38,983 nt of DNA, from NCBI GenBank assembly GCA_030539405.1, contig JAUNSA010000008.1, forward strand, positions 1-38,983, written 5' to 3'. The notes beneath the pieces are model-generated. The model worked only from the letters and a program-made list of their open reading frames with translations. It was not told the origin of the DNA and made no database searches. Shown piece after piece: positions 1 to 7,908 of the stretch (within the stretch, counting starts at the first letter, position 1; the number at the start of each line of letters is the position of its first letter). The position numbers and the translations under genes were made by a program. Source of the DNA: Propionibacteriaceae bacterium. Its GTDB lineage: Bacteria > Actinomycetota > Actinomycetes > Propionibacteriales > Propionibacteriaceae.

Positions 1-89
1 TACTCGACGGTGATCATGCCGCGCTCGGCGAGCCGCGAGCGGCGAGTCGGCGTGCTGTGGTGGTGCGGGGTGAGGTCGTGGTGCGACAT
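1..89 (-). CDS. DUF4244 / Flp-pilin-like protein, N-terminal part (runs off window)
   Basis: Only the first 29 codons lie in the window. The ATG is at 89-87 behind a good ribosome site (GAGGAAG). The peptide is a His-rich, hydrophilic head followed by LAERGMITVEY. That last stretch resembles the junction of DUF4244 and Flp-pilin-like proteins, where a charged leader meets the start of a hydrophobic helix (usual form ERGMTTAEYAVGT). In actinobacterial Tad clusters this small pilin-like gene follows tadC, which matches its place here. The hydrophobic segment itself is outside the window, so the family call rests on the motif and context. Confidence 0.6.
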   Translation of the reverse strand, partial: MSHHDLTPHHHSTPTRRSRLAERGMITVE

Positions 90-235
90 GGTGTGCTTCC
101 TCTCGATCTGGGTCGCCCCAACGGCGACGCACCCACACACTCGGCAGAACCGCCCCGATCCGGTCACCGACTTTGCGGGCCTGTGGACAACGCCCCCGGA
201 CCAAGAACGCCCTGTGGACGAACTCTGGCCCGCCC
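90..235. promoter_or_regulatory. Gap between tadC and the DUF4244 gene with DnaA-box-like sites
   Basis: No gene seen. It holds TGTGGACAA at 182-190 (reverse complement TTGTCCACA, the actinobacterial DnaA-box consensus) and a near copy TGTGGACGA at 212-220, same orientation. A small hairpin (GTCGCC / GGCGAC, 112-128) lies in the leader of the DUF4244 gene. No convincing -10 box was found for that gene, so it may be read through from tadC. Confidence 0.45.
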
Positions 236-853
236 TCACCACAGCCCCCCGACCAGCGCGCCGAACAGCGGGATCACGCCGAGCAGCAGGAACGCCGGCA
301 GGAAGCAGAGCATCAACGGCACGACGCTGCGCACCCCGGCCGCCCGCGCGCGGGCCAGGGCCCGGGCGTCCGCCTCGGCGCGCGCGGCCACCGCGTGCTG
401 GCGGAGCAGGCCGGCCAGGCCGAGTCCGGAGCGCACCGAGCGGGCCAGGTCACGCCCGACCTCGCGGAAGCCGGGGACGCGGCCCAGCGTGTTCCACGCC
501 TCGGCCTCGTCGACGCCCAGGTCGATCCGCGCCAGGACGCCCTCCAGCTCCTCCCGCGCCGGGCCGGACACCTGCCCGACCACCACCCGCAGCGCCGCAC
601 GTGGGGGGCGGCCCGCGTCCAGGCACAGGGCCATCAGGTCACACACCACCGGCGCGGAGGCCCGCAGCTCCTCGTCCCGCTGGACCTCCGCGGTCGTGGG
701 CAACACACCCTTGAGGCGGGTCAGCAGCGTCGAGCCGCGCGTGACGAGGCGCCGCGGCACCGGGCTCGGTTCCAGCCGGCCCAGCCCGCCCGGCGGCACC
801 CACCACCAGGCCATGAGGCCGGCCAGGACCGCGCCGGTGATCGCCCAGCCCAT
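236..853 (-). CDS. TadC-like type II secretion F-family inner-membrane protein
   Basis: A 205-residue protein with an N-terminal membrane helix, a cytoplasmic T2SSF-type helical domain (about residues 60-160), and a C-terminal hydrophobic pair ending PLFGALVGGLW. The family forms the inner-membrane platform of Tad/Flp pili together with TadB. The ATG at 853-851 overlaps the TGA of tadB as TGATG; the preceding codon is GTG (856-854), an equally possible start, and either implies translational coupling. It is shorter than classical TadC (about 300 residues), as is usual in actinobacterial clusters. Last gene before a 146-bp gap and the pilin-like gene. Confidence 0.8.
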   Translation of the reverse strand: MGWAITGAVLAGLMAWWWVPPGGLGRLEPSPVPRRLVTRGSTLLTRLKGVLPTTAEVQRDEELRASAPVVCDLMALCLDAGRPPRAALRVVVGQVSGPAREELEGVLARIDLGVDEAEAWNTLGRVPGFREVGRDLARSVRSGLGLAGLLRQHAVAARAEADARALARARAAGVRSVVPLMLCFLPAFLLLGVIPLFGALVGGLW

Positions 854-1683
854 CACCGGCCCCCCGCCCGCTCGGCCACCCGATCGATCCAGATCACGCC
901 GGCGCAGGCGAGCACGACCCCGAGGTTGAGACAGACCCAGCCGCCGGGCGAACCGGTCAGGAACGCCAGCGGGTTGCCGCCCACGGCGAAGCCCAGGCCC
1001 AGGCCGATCAGCGGCAGGGCCGCCATCACCCGCCCGCCCAGCCGGGCGGCCGACAGTTCGGCCTCCACGACGCGGGCGACGTCGTCGGCCGCCGCCAACC
1101 GGGCCGAGGCGGCGTCCACCGCGCTCACCAACGAGCCGCCGGTGCGCACCGACACCTCCCAGGCAGAAGCCAGCTCGGCCAGCCCTTCGTGCCCCACCCC
1201 GGACGCCGTACGCCGCAGCGCCGCCGCGGCCTCACCCCCGGCGGCCAGTTCCGCCGCCGCCGCCCGCAGGACGGGCGCGTCGACGGCCGCCTCGGTCAGG
1301 GCGGCCGCCGGGATCCGACCCACGCGCAGCAGGCCGGCGACGAGCTCGCCGGCGTGGACGACGGCGGTCCGCCCTTCCACGAGGGCGCGGCGAGCAGCCC
1401 GCCGGCGCGACAGCCACCAGGCACAACCGGCCACCTGGCCCAGCGCCAGGCAGATCGCCGCCGCACCCGGCCCCGCCAGCAGGGCGACCGCGACCAGGAC
1501 GGACGCCGCCAGCAGCATCAACCGCAGCCACGTGGACCGCCGCACCACGGCCCCGGGCGTCGCCGGCTCGGCCGCCAGCCGGCCCAGCCCTGCGCCGGCA
1601 CCCAGCAGCGCCCACCACACCGCGGCACCTGCGAGGGCCGCGGCCAGCACCGAAGCGGGGACCACCGCCGCCAGCGCATTCAT
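853..1683 (-). CDS. TadB-like type II secretion F-family protein
   Basis: A 276-residue protein with two hydrophobic segments near the N-terminus (about 5-30 and 55-85), a central Ala-rich helical T2SSF domain (about 95-220), and two C-terminal membrane helices. In the Tad system TadB and TadC make the membrane platform that the TadA ATPase acts on. The start ATG (1683-1681) overlaps the tadA stop by 4 bp (ATGA). A longer in-frame reading upstream would run through tadA and has no membrane character, so it is rejected. The order tadA-tadB-tadC is the normal one. Confidence 0.85.
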   Translation of the reverse strand: MNALAAVVPASVLAAALAGAAVWWALLGAGAGLGRLAAEPATPGAVVRRSTWLRLMLLAASVLVAVALLAGPGAAAICLALGQVAGCAWWLSRRRAARRALVEGRTAVVHAGELVAGLLRVGRIPAAALTEAAVDAPVLRAAAAELAAGGEAAAALRRTASGVGHEGLAELASAWEVSVRTGGSLVSAVDAASARLAAADDVARVVEAELSAARLGGRVMAALPLIGLGLGFAVGGNPLAFLTGSPGGWVCLNLGVVLACAGVIWIDRVAERAGGR

Positions 1684-2816
1684 GCCTGCCACCTCCCCAG
1701 CCGGACCCACCCGGGGCCCCGCTCCTCGCCGCCCTGGGGCGTCCACGTCACCGCAGGGACGGCGGACACCACCCCGTCGCGGTCGGGCTCGAGCACGGCG
1801 ACCTGCTCCACATACCGGCGGCCGGCGCGGTCGCGCCGGACCTGGACGACGGCGTCCAGCCCCGCCGCGACCTGCGCGTGCAACGCCGAGCGGGACAACC
1901 CACCGAGCGCGCCCAGCGCCTCCAGGCGGGCCGGCACGGAGCTGGCGCTGTTCGCGTGCACCGTGCCGCACCCACCCTCGTGGCCGGTGTTGAGGGCGGC
2001 GAGCAGGTCGGCCAGCTCGGCGCCGCGGACCTCGCCGACGACCAGCCGGTCCGGGCGCATCCGCAGCGCGTTGCGGACCAGGTCGGTCAACGTGACGCTG
2101 CCGACGCGTTCGGCGTTGGCCGTCCGGCCCTCCAGGTGGACCACGTGGGGGTGGTCGGGGTCGAGCTCGCGGGAGTCCTCGACGATGACCAGCCGCTCGC
2201 AGTCGGGCACCCGACCCAGCAGGGTCGCCAACAGGGTGGTCTTGCCCGAGCCCGTCCCCCCGGAGACCAGCAGCGCGGCCCGGCCCAGGACGAGGGCGTC
2301 CAGCAGCTCCGCCCCGGAACGCGTCAAGGATCCGCGCGCCTGCCAGTCGGCCAGCGACAGCCGGACCCGTGCCGGGACACGCAGCGACAGGCAGGTGCGG
2401 CCGGCGATGCAGGCGAGCACGGCGTGGACGCGGGTGCCGTCGGGCAGGCGGGCATCCACACAGGGGGCGGCGTCATCGAGGCGCCGACCCACCTGGGCCG
2501 CCAGCCGGACCGCGAGGCGCCGCACCGCCTCGTCGGACTCGAATCTGACCGCCGCACGTTCCAGCCCCTCGCCCCGGTCGAGCCAGACATCATCGGGGCC
2601 GTTCACCAGCACGTCGGTGACCCCCGGTAGGCGCAGCAGGTCGTCCAGCGGGCCGGCGCCCTGGGCGTCCCGGCGCAGCGCGGCCACGGTCTCCAGCACC
2701 GAGGCGTCGCTGACCACGTGGCCCAGCCACGCCATCGCCTCCGCCACCTCGGCGGGGCGTGCGGCCTGCCCCAGCTCGCCGAGCCGGGCCCGCACCTCGT
2801 CCAGGTCAATCCTCAT
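1680..2816 (-). CDS. TadA/CpaF-like pilus assembly ATPase
   Basis: A 378-residue type II/IV secretion ATPase that would power Flp/Tad pilus assembly at the inner membrane. Visible motifs: Walker A GGTGSGKTT (186-194), Asp box IVEDSREL (211-218), the Walker B region RLVVGEVRG (257-265), and a His box NTGHEGGCGTVHA (276-288). The N-terminal 180 residues hold the usual all-alpha and PAS-like region. The chosen ATG (2816-2814, MRIDLDEV) overlaps the 3' end of ssd by 11 bp. A start 31 codons further up would add an Arg/Gly-rich tail lying inside ssd and is less likely. Confidence 0.9.
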   Translation of the reverse strand: MRIDLDEVRARLGELGQAARPAEVAEAMAWLGHVVSDASVLETVAALRRDAQGAGPLDDLLRLPGVTDVLVNGPDDVWLDRGEGLERAAVRFESDEAVRRLAVRLAAQVGRRLDDAAPCVDARLPDGTRVHAVLACIAGRTCLSLRVPARVRLSLADWQARGSLTRSGAELLDALVLGRAALLVSGGTGSGKTTLLATLLGRVPDCERLVIVEDSRELDPDHPHVVHLEGRTANAERVGSVTLTDLVRNALRMRPDRLVVGEVRGAELADLLAALNTGHEGGCGTVHANSASSVPARLEALGALGGLSRSALHAQVAAGLDAVVQVRRDRAGRRYVEQVAVLEPDRDGVVSAVPAVTWTPQGGEERGPGWVRLGRWQA

Positions 2817-3906
2817 GATGAGCCTCCGTCCAGACGCGCTCCAGCAGCCGCCCGACCGCCGACCCCCACCGGGGGCTGGAGGCACCCGGCAGCTCGCCGC
2901 GTTCGGCATCGGCGGCCACCCGGCGCGCCTCGGGCACCTCCCCCCACAGGGGCAGGCCCAGGGCGTCGGACACCAACTCCCCCGGCGGGCCGCCGCGCGC
3001 CCGGCGGACCACCACCCCCACGCGATCCCCCAGGTCGGGCACCAAGCTCGCCGCGGCCGCGACCGCCCGCACGCCGGTGCCGCTGAGCAGCAGCACCGCG
3101 TCGGCGGCCCGGACCCCCTGGCGGGCCGCCGGGTGGGGCGTCCGGCCCGCGTCGACGACGACCAGGTCGTGGTGGCGCCCCAAGGACCCCAGCACCGCCT
3201 GCACCGATTCGGCGCTCAACGCCGGACCCTCCGGGCCGCGCCCCATCGACACCACCGTCACTCCTGCCACCTCGGGCAGGACGCCGCGCACGTCGCCCAC
3301 CTCGCCGCGCGCGCCGGCCAGCCGGGGCCAGCGCCAGCCGGGGGCGCGCTCGGCGCCGAGCAGCCGGTCGACCCCACCGCCGTGCGGGTCGAGGTCGGCC
3401 AGCGCGACGGTGCGCCCGGCCCGCGCCCCGGCCAGGGCCAGACCGGACGCCAGCGTCGAGGCCCCCACGCCCCCGCTCCCGCCGACGACGGCCAGCGTGC
3501 GCGCCTCGGACGCCCCGCCCACCGCGAGCACCTCGGTCAGCCACGCCAGCCCTTGGGGCAGGGGCAGCACCTCCGCGCCCAGGGGCATCGACCAGGTGCC
3601 CAGCTCGGCCGCCTCGAAGCCCACCAGGTGGACCCGCCCGCGCCGCGGCGGGCCGACGGACGCCGCCGCCGCGGCCAGGTCGCCGCCCACGAGCACCACC
3701 CGGGCCCGCGGCCACCGGGGCAGCGCCTCCTCCATCGTCGCCACTGTCACCACGGCGACGCCGAGGGCTGCGGCGGCCGATTCGACGGCGTCGGTCACCC
3801 GGGCGTCGGCGGTCAGCACGAGCACCTCGGCGTCGGCTCGGTCCGTGGGCACGGGTCGGCCCGTTGGCAATGCTCGGGCTGATCGGTCTGATCGTTCTGT
3901 GTTCAC
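2806..3906 (-). CDS. ssd: Ssd: septum-site-determining / CpaE-like MinD-family protein
   Basis: A 366-residue protein with a receiver-like N-terminal region (about 27-125) followed by a ParA/MinD-type ATPase domain. The P-loop GGSGGVGAST (142-151) is deviant: it lacks the signature Lys of MinD, a feature I recall for the Ssd group. In M. tuberculosis the homologue heads the Tad cluster and its overexpression is reported to affect septation; CpaE proteins localise pilus machinery at poles. The start GTG (3906-3904) lies exactly 6 nt after a GAATGT -10-like box, suggesting a leaderless message. Two DnaA boxes lie just upstream. First gene of ssd-tadA-tadB-tadC. Confidence 0.85.
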   Translation of the reverse strand: MNTERSDRSARALPTGRPVPTDRADAEVLVLTADARVTDAVESAAAALGVAVVTVATMEEALPRWPRARVVLVGGDLAAAAASVGPPRRGRVHLVGFEAAELGTWSMPLGAEVLPLPQGLAWLTEVLAVGGASEARTLAVVGGSGGVGASTLASGLALAGARAGRTVALADLDPHGGGVDRLLGAERAPGWRWPRLAGARGEVGDVRGVLPEVAGVTVVSMGRGPEGPALSAESVQAVLGSLGRHHDLVVVDAGRTPHPAARQGVRAADAVLLLSGTGVRAVAAAASLVPDLGDRVGVVVRRARGGPPGELVSDALGLPLWGEVPEARRVAADAERGELPGASSPRWGSAVGRLLERVWTEAHHED

Positions 3907-3912
3907 GCCCTC

Positions 3913-3918
3913 ACATTC
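3913..3918 (-). promoter_or_regulatory. -10 box for ssd (GAATGT, 6 nt before GTG)
   Basis: The hexamer has the A at position 2 and T at position 6 that matter most in a sigma-A -10 box. The 6-nt spacing puts the transcription start on or next to the GTG at 3906. No clear -35. Confidence 0.4.
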
Positions 3919-3956
3919 GGCAGCCGACCCCGAATCCGGTCACCTCAGAGCAAACC

Positions 3957-3983
3957 TGTGGACAACTCGTGTCCTTATCCACA
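3957..3983. promoter_or_regulatory. Pair of DnaA boxes between ssd and the methyltransferase gene
   Basis: TGTGGACAA at 3957-3965 is the reverse complement of TTGTCCACA (mycobacterial/streptomycete consensus). TTATCCACA at 3975-3983 is the perfect E. coli consensus. They point toward each other, 9 bp apart, centred in a 132-bp gene-free stretch between divergent promoters (about 50 bp upstream of each start). Confidence 0.7.
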
Positions 3984-4025
3984 ACGCGCCCAGACCCTTG
4001 ACACCGGACCGGTGGGGTGCTCACC

Positions 4026-4031
4026 TACCAT
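4026..4031 (+). promoter_or_regulatory. -10 box of the methyltransferase gene (TACCAT, 7 nt before ATG)
   Basis: TACCAT fits TANNNT and lies 7 nt upstream of the ATG at 4039, so the transcript should start at the start codon. No ribosome site is visible, consistent with leaderless translation. Confidence 0.55.
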
Positions 4032-4038
4032 CGGGCGC

Positions 4039-4809
4039 ATGACCGCAACCAGCCAACCGGCCTTCCCCCAGGCTGCCCTCGACTGGCTGGCCCCGGCCCC
4101 TGAGGCGTGGCGCGACCGCCCCCAACCCCGCGCGCTGCTGCTGGGCCGCTCCGTGGCCCCGCTGGCCGCGCTGCTCGCGCGCCGGGACACCGACCTGGTG
4201 GCGTGCGACACCAGCCGGGCGGGCGTCCGCACCCTGCTCAACCGGGCCCCGGCGGCCCTGCCCACGGTGGCCCGGCCGGAGGGGCTGCCGTTCGCGCCGA
4301 TGTCGTTCGCGGTCGTCCACGTGCACCAGTCTCTGCACACGCTGTCGGCCGAGGCGCTGGCGTCCATCGCCCGCGTGCTCGCTCCGGGGGGCCACCTGGC
4401 CGTCAGCTACACCGTGCGCGACGACTCGGTGCCGTGGGTGCGTCGGCTCACCGCGATCCTGCGCGACGTCGATCCTCAGGCGATGTCGGGGGCCTACGGC
4501 ACCGAGAGCGTCGACCGCCTGACGACCTCGCCGTACTACGCCGAGGTGAGCGAGCGCAGCCACCGATTGTGGGTCCCGATCAGCCGGGTGGACCTGCTCG
4601 GCATGGTCGCGCGGCGATTCCCCGACCTGGACCAGGACCGGCTCGGCCGCCTCATGGCGCAGGTGGGCGAGCTGTACGAGACCTCGGCGCGGGTCCCCGA
4701 ACCCCTGCTGCTGCCCTACCGGGTGAGCTGCTGGCGGGCGGCCGTCGACCACAGCGAGTTCACCTCGCAGCTCGCCCTGCCCGAGGACGGCGTCCGCATC
4801 CGTCTGTGA
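4039..4809 (+). CDS. Class I SAM-dependent methyltransferase-like protein
   Basis: A 256-residue protein with the pattern of a Methyltransf_11-type fold: a degenerate motif I (ALLLGRS, 32-38), an acidic residue at the end of strand 2 (CDTS, 56-59), the LPFAPMSFAVVHV strand 4 region (83-95), and the post-motif VLAPGGHLAVSY. The motif I glycines are largely replaced, so SAM binding cannot be assumed. The substrate is unknown. The C-terminal 100 residues are not diagnostic. The start is set by the -10 box 7 nt upstream. It is divergent from ssd and followed after 65 bp by a membrane protein with its own promoter. Confidence 0.65.
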   Translation: MTATSQPAFPQAALDWLAPAPEAWRDRPQPRALLLGRSVAPLAALLARRDTDLVACDTSRAGVRTLLNRAPAALPTVARPEGLPFAPMSFAVVHVHQSLHTLSAEALASIARVLAPGGHLAVSYTVRDDSVPWVRRLTAILRDVDPQAMSGAYGTESVDRLTTSPYYAEVSERSHRLWVPISRVDLLGMVARRFPDLDQDRLGRLMAQVGELYETSARVPEPLLLPYRVSCWRAAVDHSEFTSQLALPEDGVRIRL

Positions 4810-4842
4810 GGTCCCCCCGGCGACGCCGGCACGAGCGCCCGC

Positions 4843-4848
4843 TAGCAT
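4843..4848 (+). promoter_or_regulatory. -10 box of the DUF1469 gene (TAGCAT)
   Basis: TANNNT match; predicted transcription start near 4855 gives a leader of about 20 nt containing GAAGGAGAA before the ATG at 4875. This gene therefore has a normal ribosome site. Confidence 0.45.
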
Positions 4849-4874
4849 GACACGTAGCGACGAAGGAGAAGCGA

Positions 4875-5360
4875 ATGGCACAGCCGGAGATCGGTGACGT
4901 CCTCAACGACATCACCGCCGATGTCCAGACCATCATCAAGGGAGAGATCGAGCTCGCCAAGGCCGAGCTCATGCCTCAAGCGAAGAAGGCGGGCATCGGG
5001 GCGGGCTTGTTCGGTGCTGCCGGCTACCTGGCCGTGCAAGCGGCCACCCTGCTCTTCATCTGCGGCGGCCTGGCCCTCAGCGCCCTCTACCAAGGGGTCG
5101 TGTCGACCATCTGGGCGTTCACGCTCGGGTTCTTGACGATGGCCGTGATCCTGCTCGTGATCGCCGGCATCCTCGTGCTGGTCGGCAAGAACAAGTTCGA
5201 CCTGCAGGGTCCTGACCGGACCGTCGAGCAGGCCAACCGCAGCATCTCGGCGGTGACCGGCGCCATCAACCAGGGCAACGCGAACGTCAAGGCGATCGTG
5301 GCCGGCGCCCCGCTGCCGGTGACGGCGGTCACGCCCGGCGATCAGCCCCTGAGCCGGTAG
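4875..5360 (+). CDS. Phage-holin-superfamily (DUF1469) membrane protein
   Basis: A 161-residue protein: amphipathic N-terminal helix (IIKGEIELAKAELMPQAKKA), two membrane segments (about 42-72 and 78-105), and a hydrophilic tail. This is the layout of the chromosomal DUF1469/Holin_III family, common in actinobacteria and of unknown role; it does not indicate a prophage, and no phage genes are nearby. The ATG follows a good ribosome site. The 3' end overlaps the convergent alpha-glucosidase gene by 19 bp. Confidence 0.75.
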   Translation: MAQPEIGDVLNDITADVQTIIKGEIELAKAELMPQAKKAGIGAGLFGAAGYLAVQAATLLFICGGLALSALYQGVVSTIWAFTLGFLTMAVILLVIAGILVLVGKNKFDLQGPDRTVEQANRSISAVTGAINQGNANVKAIVAGAPLPVTAVTPGDQPLSR

Positions 5361-7030
5361 ACCCGCGCCTCCCACGGCGCCAGCGTCTGGGGGTCCGTCC
5401 CCGGGTAGACCGAGGACAGCAGCAGGTCGGCGCCCTCCAGCGAGGGCAGCTCCCCCATCGGCACGCCCGAGAGGTGGGACGCCATGTTGGCCAGCACCAA
5501 CAACGCGTCCTCATCGGTGGTGCGGGTGAACGCCCACAGCGTCTCGTGGTCGGGCAGCAGCAGCTCGAAGCGGCCCGACCGCACGACCTCCTCGGTGTGC
5601 CGCAGCTCGATCAGCGCCCGGTAGTGCGCGTACACACCCTCGGGGTCGGCCACGTCGTCGGCCACGTTGATCTCGGCCGTGGTGGCGTTCAGGGGCAGCC
5701 ACGGCGTCCCGGTCGTGAAGCCCCCCTCGGGCGTCCACGGCATGGGCGTCCGGGCGTTGTCGCGGCCCATGGCGGCCAGCGCGTCCAGCACGGCCTGGGC
5801 CGGCACACCGGACGCCGTGGCGTCGGCGTACTGCCCGTGGGCCTCCACGTCCGCGTACTGCTCGATGCTGGTGAAGCCGGCATTGGTCATGCCGATCTCC
5901 TGGCCCTGGTAGATGAACGGCGTGCCCTGGTGCAGGTGCAGGACCGTGGCCAGCGCCTTGGCCGAGGTCACGCGGTGCTCGGGGCTGTCATCGCCCCACC
6001 GGCTCACCGACCGCGGCTGGTCGTGGTTCTCCACGTAGAGGGAGTTCCAGCCGTCCTCGGCCAGACCCGCCTGCCAGCGGGCCAGGTTCTGCTTCAGGTC
6101 GGGCAGGTGCAGCGGCTTGGGGTTGAGCTTGGAGCCGTCGTGGTCCACCGAGACGTGCTCGAAGGTGAACACCATGCCCAGCCGGTCGGCGCTGCGGGAG
6201 GTGTACTCGCGGGCGTGGTCGACCCCGCCGAGGACCAGCTCCCCGACGGTGAACAACTGCCGTTCGCTGATGCCGACCGCGGCGTTCATCTCCTCGAGGA
6301 ACTCGATCATGCGCGGGCCGTTGGCCACCCGCTCGATCTCGTAGCTGTACGGGTCGCCGGGGAGCTGGATGCCGTCGGTGAGCGGGAGGGTCTTGCTGAT
6401 CAGGTTGATGACGTCCATGCGGAAGCCGTCGACGCCCCGGGCGACCCAGCGGCGCATCATCGCGTACACGGCCTCGCGGACCTCGGGGTTCTCCCAGTTC
6501 AGGTCGGGCTGCTTGCGGCTGAACAGGTGCAGGTAGTACTCACCGGACTCCGCGTCGAAGGCCCAGCCCGACCCGCCGAAGAACGAACCCCAGTTGGTGG
6601 GCTCTGCCCCGGGCGTCCCCGGCTCGTGGCCGGGGCGGGCCGGACGCCAGAAGTACCAGTCGCGCTTGGGCGAGGCCGGGTCGCGCGACTCGACGAACCA
6701 CGGGTGCTCGTCCGAGGTGTGGTTGACCACCAGGTCCATGACGATCTTGATGCCGCGGTCGTGGGCGGCGGCGACCAGTTCGTCGAAGTCGGCCATCGTG
6801 CCGAACATCGGGTCGATCTCGTCGTAGTCGGCGATGTCGTACCCGTTGTCGTCCTGCGGGGAGACGTAGATGGGCGAGAGCCACACGACGTCCGCGCCGA
6901 GGCCGGCGACATGGTCGAGGTGGTCGATGATGCCGCGCAGGTCCCCGAGCCCATCACCGTTGCTGTCCGCGAACGAACGCGGGTAAATCTGATAGACAAC
7001 CGCTGAGGACCACCAAGGGGACGCGACCAT
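5342..7030 (-). CDS. GH13 alpha-glucosidase (oligo-1,6-glucosidase-like)
   Basis: A 562-residue cytoplasmic enzyme hydrolysing non-reducing-end alpha-glucosyl residues of short oligosaccharides. The N-terminus VVYQIYPRSF and VVNHTSDEHPWF are typical of the GH13 oligo-1,6-glucosidase/alpha-glucosidase group. Catalytic residues: nucleophile D206 (GFRMDVIN), acid/base E264 (FTVGELV), D337 (ENHDQPR). Val after the nucleophile is the residue associated in the literature with alpha-1,6 preference, so isomaltose-type substrates are likelier than maltose. No signal peptide. The ATG at 7030 fits the family N-terminus; a long upstream in-frame extension overlaps the divergent nitrilase and is rejected. 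CACAAT lies 6 nt before the ATG, perhaps a -10 for a leaderless message. Confidence 0.9.
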   Translation of the reverse strand: MVASPWWSSAVVYQIYPRSFADSNGDGLGDLRGIIDHLDHVAGLGADVVWLSPIYVSPQDDNGYDIADYDEIDPMFGTMADFDELVAAAHDRGIKIVMDLVVNHTSDEHPWFVESRDPASPKRDWYFWRPARPGHEPGTPGAEPTNWGSFFGGSGWAFDAESGEYYLHLFSRKQPDLNWENPEVREAVYAMMRRWVARGVDGFRMDVINLISKTLPLTDGIQLPGDPYSYEIERVANGPRMIEFLEEMNAAVGISERQLFTVGELVLGGVDHAREYTSRSADRLGMVFTFEHVSVDHDGSKLNPKPLHLPDLKQNLARWQAGLAEDGWNSLYVENHDQPRSVSRWGDDSPEHRVTSAKALATVLHLHQGTPFIYQGQEIGMTNAGFTSIEQYADVEAHGQYADATASGVPAQAVLDALAAMGRDNARTPMPWTPEGGFTTGTPWLPLNATTAEINVADDVADPEGVYAHYRALIELRHTEEVVRSGRFELLLPDHETLWAFTRTTDEDALLVLANMASHLSGVPMGELPSLEGADLLLSSVYPGTDPQTLAPWEARVYRLRG

Positions 7031-7049
7031 GCGCCCATTGTGACAGGAG

Positions 7050-7898
7050 GTGGTGGCCACGTCCCCGCGAGCCACGCCCCGCCGCCGACCCCTGCTGAAG
7101 GTCACCGGCGTCCAGCACTTCACGCCGCTGAACGACCTCGAGGGCACCCTGGCCCTGGGCGTCGCGGCCGTCCGCGAGGCGGCCGCCGCCGGGGCCGACC
7201 TCGTCGTCTTCCCCGAGATGTGGTCGACCGGGTACGCCCTGCCGATCGACATCACGCAGGCCACCCCCGTCGACGGCCCCTGGGTCGAGGGCTTCGCCGA
7301 TACCGCCGCCACCCTTGGGGTGGGGATCGCGATCACGCTGCTCGCCGAGCACCCCGGCGGCCCGACCAACACCACCCTGGTGCTGGGACGCCGCGGCGAG
7401 CTCCTGCTCCGCCACGACAAGGTGCACACCCTGCGCAACGACGCCGAGGCCGAACTGACTCCCGGGTCCGGCTTCGAGACCTGCCTGTTCGACGGCGTCC
7501 GGATCGGCGTGATGACCTGCTTCGACCGCGAGTTCCCCGAGAGCGGCCGCGAGCTCATGCTCGCCGGCGCCGAACTCGTCCTGGTGCCGAACGCCACCGC
7601 CTGGACGCCCGTGCGGGCCCACCAGCTCGAGGCCCGCGCCTTCGAGAACATGATGGCGATCGCGTCGGTGAACTACCCCGGCGACGGGTGGGGGCAGTCC
7701 TCGGCCTACTCACCGGTCGTGTTCGACGCCGACGGACGCCCGCTGGACCCCCTGCTCGCGCGGGCCGACGCCCGGCCCCAACTCGTGCCGTTCCGCTTCG
7801 ACCTGGAGGCCCTGCGCGACTGGCGGGCGCGGGAGGGCTGGGGGCCGCACCACCGGCGTCCGGACGCCTACCGGCGCCTGCGCGGCGAACAGGCCTGA
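7050..7898 (+). CDS. Carbon-nitrogen hydrolase (nitrilase superfamily)
   Basis: A 282-residue amidohydrolase with the full catalytic triad: E56 (VVFPEMW), K124 (RHDKVHT) and C157 (GVMTCFDREFPE). The superfamily cleaves amides, N-carbamoyl groups or nitriles; the substrate cannot be told from sequence. The start is uncertain: GTG at 7050 or the next codon GTG 7053 sit on top of AGGAGG (7045-7050), which is too close for a ribosome site, so initiation may be leaderless or slightly downstream. It diverges from the alpha-glucosidase gene across a 19-bp gap and converges on the Nudix gene with a 10-bp gap. Confidence 0.8.
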   Translation: MVATSPRATPRRRPLLKVTGVQHFTPLNDLEGTLALGVAAVREAAAAGADLVVFPEMWSTGYALPIDITQATPVDGPWVEGFADTAATLGVGIAITLLAEHPGGPTNTTLVLGRRGELLLRHDKVHTLRNDAEAELTPGSGFETCLFDGVRIGVMTCFDREFPESGRELMLAGAELVLVPNATAWTPVRAHQLEARAFENMMAIASVNYPGDGWGQSSAYSPVVFDADGRPLDPLLARADARPQLVPFRFDLEALRDWRAREGWGPHHRRPDAYRRLRGEQA

Positions 7899-7908
7899 GG
7901 CGTCCGGA

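Noticed and set aside
3998-4003. TTGACA as the -35 of the methyltransferase gene
   Set aside because: It is a perfect -35 hexamer, but the spacing to TACCAT is 22 bp, too long for a normal sigma-A promoter.
3907-4038. A replication origin at the DnaA boxes
   Set aside because: Only two boxes, no AT-rich unwinding region and no dnaA/dnaN neighbours; oriC would need a larger cluster.
4875-5360. Holin-like gene as evidence for a prophage
   Set aside because: This DUF1469 family is chromosomal in most actinobacteria and no phage structural, integrase or lysin gene is nearby.
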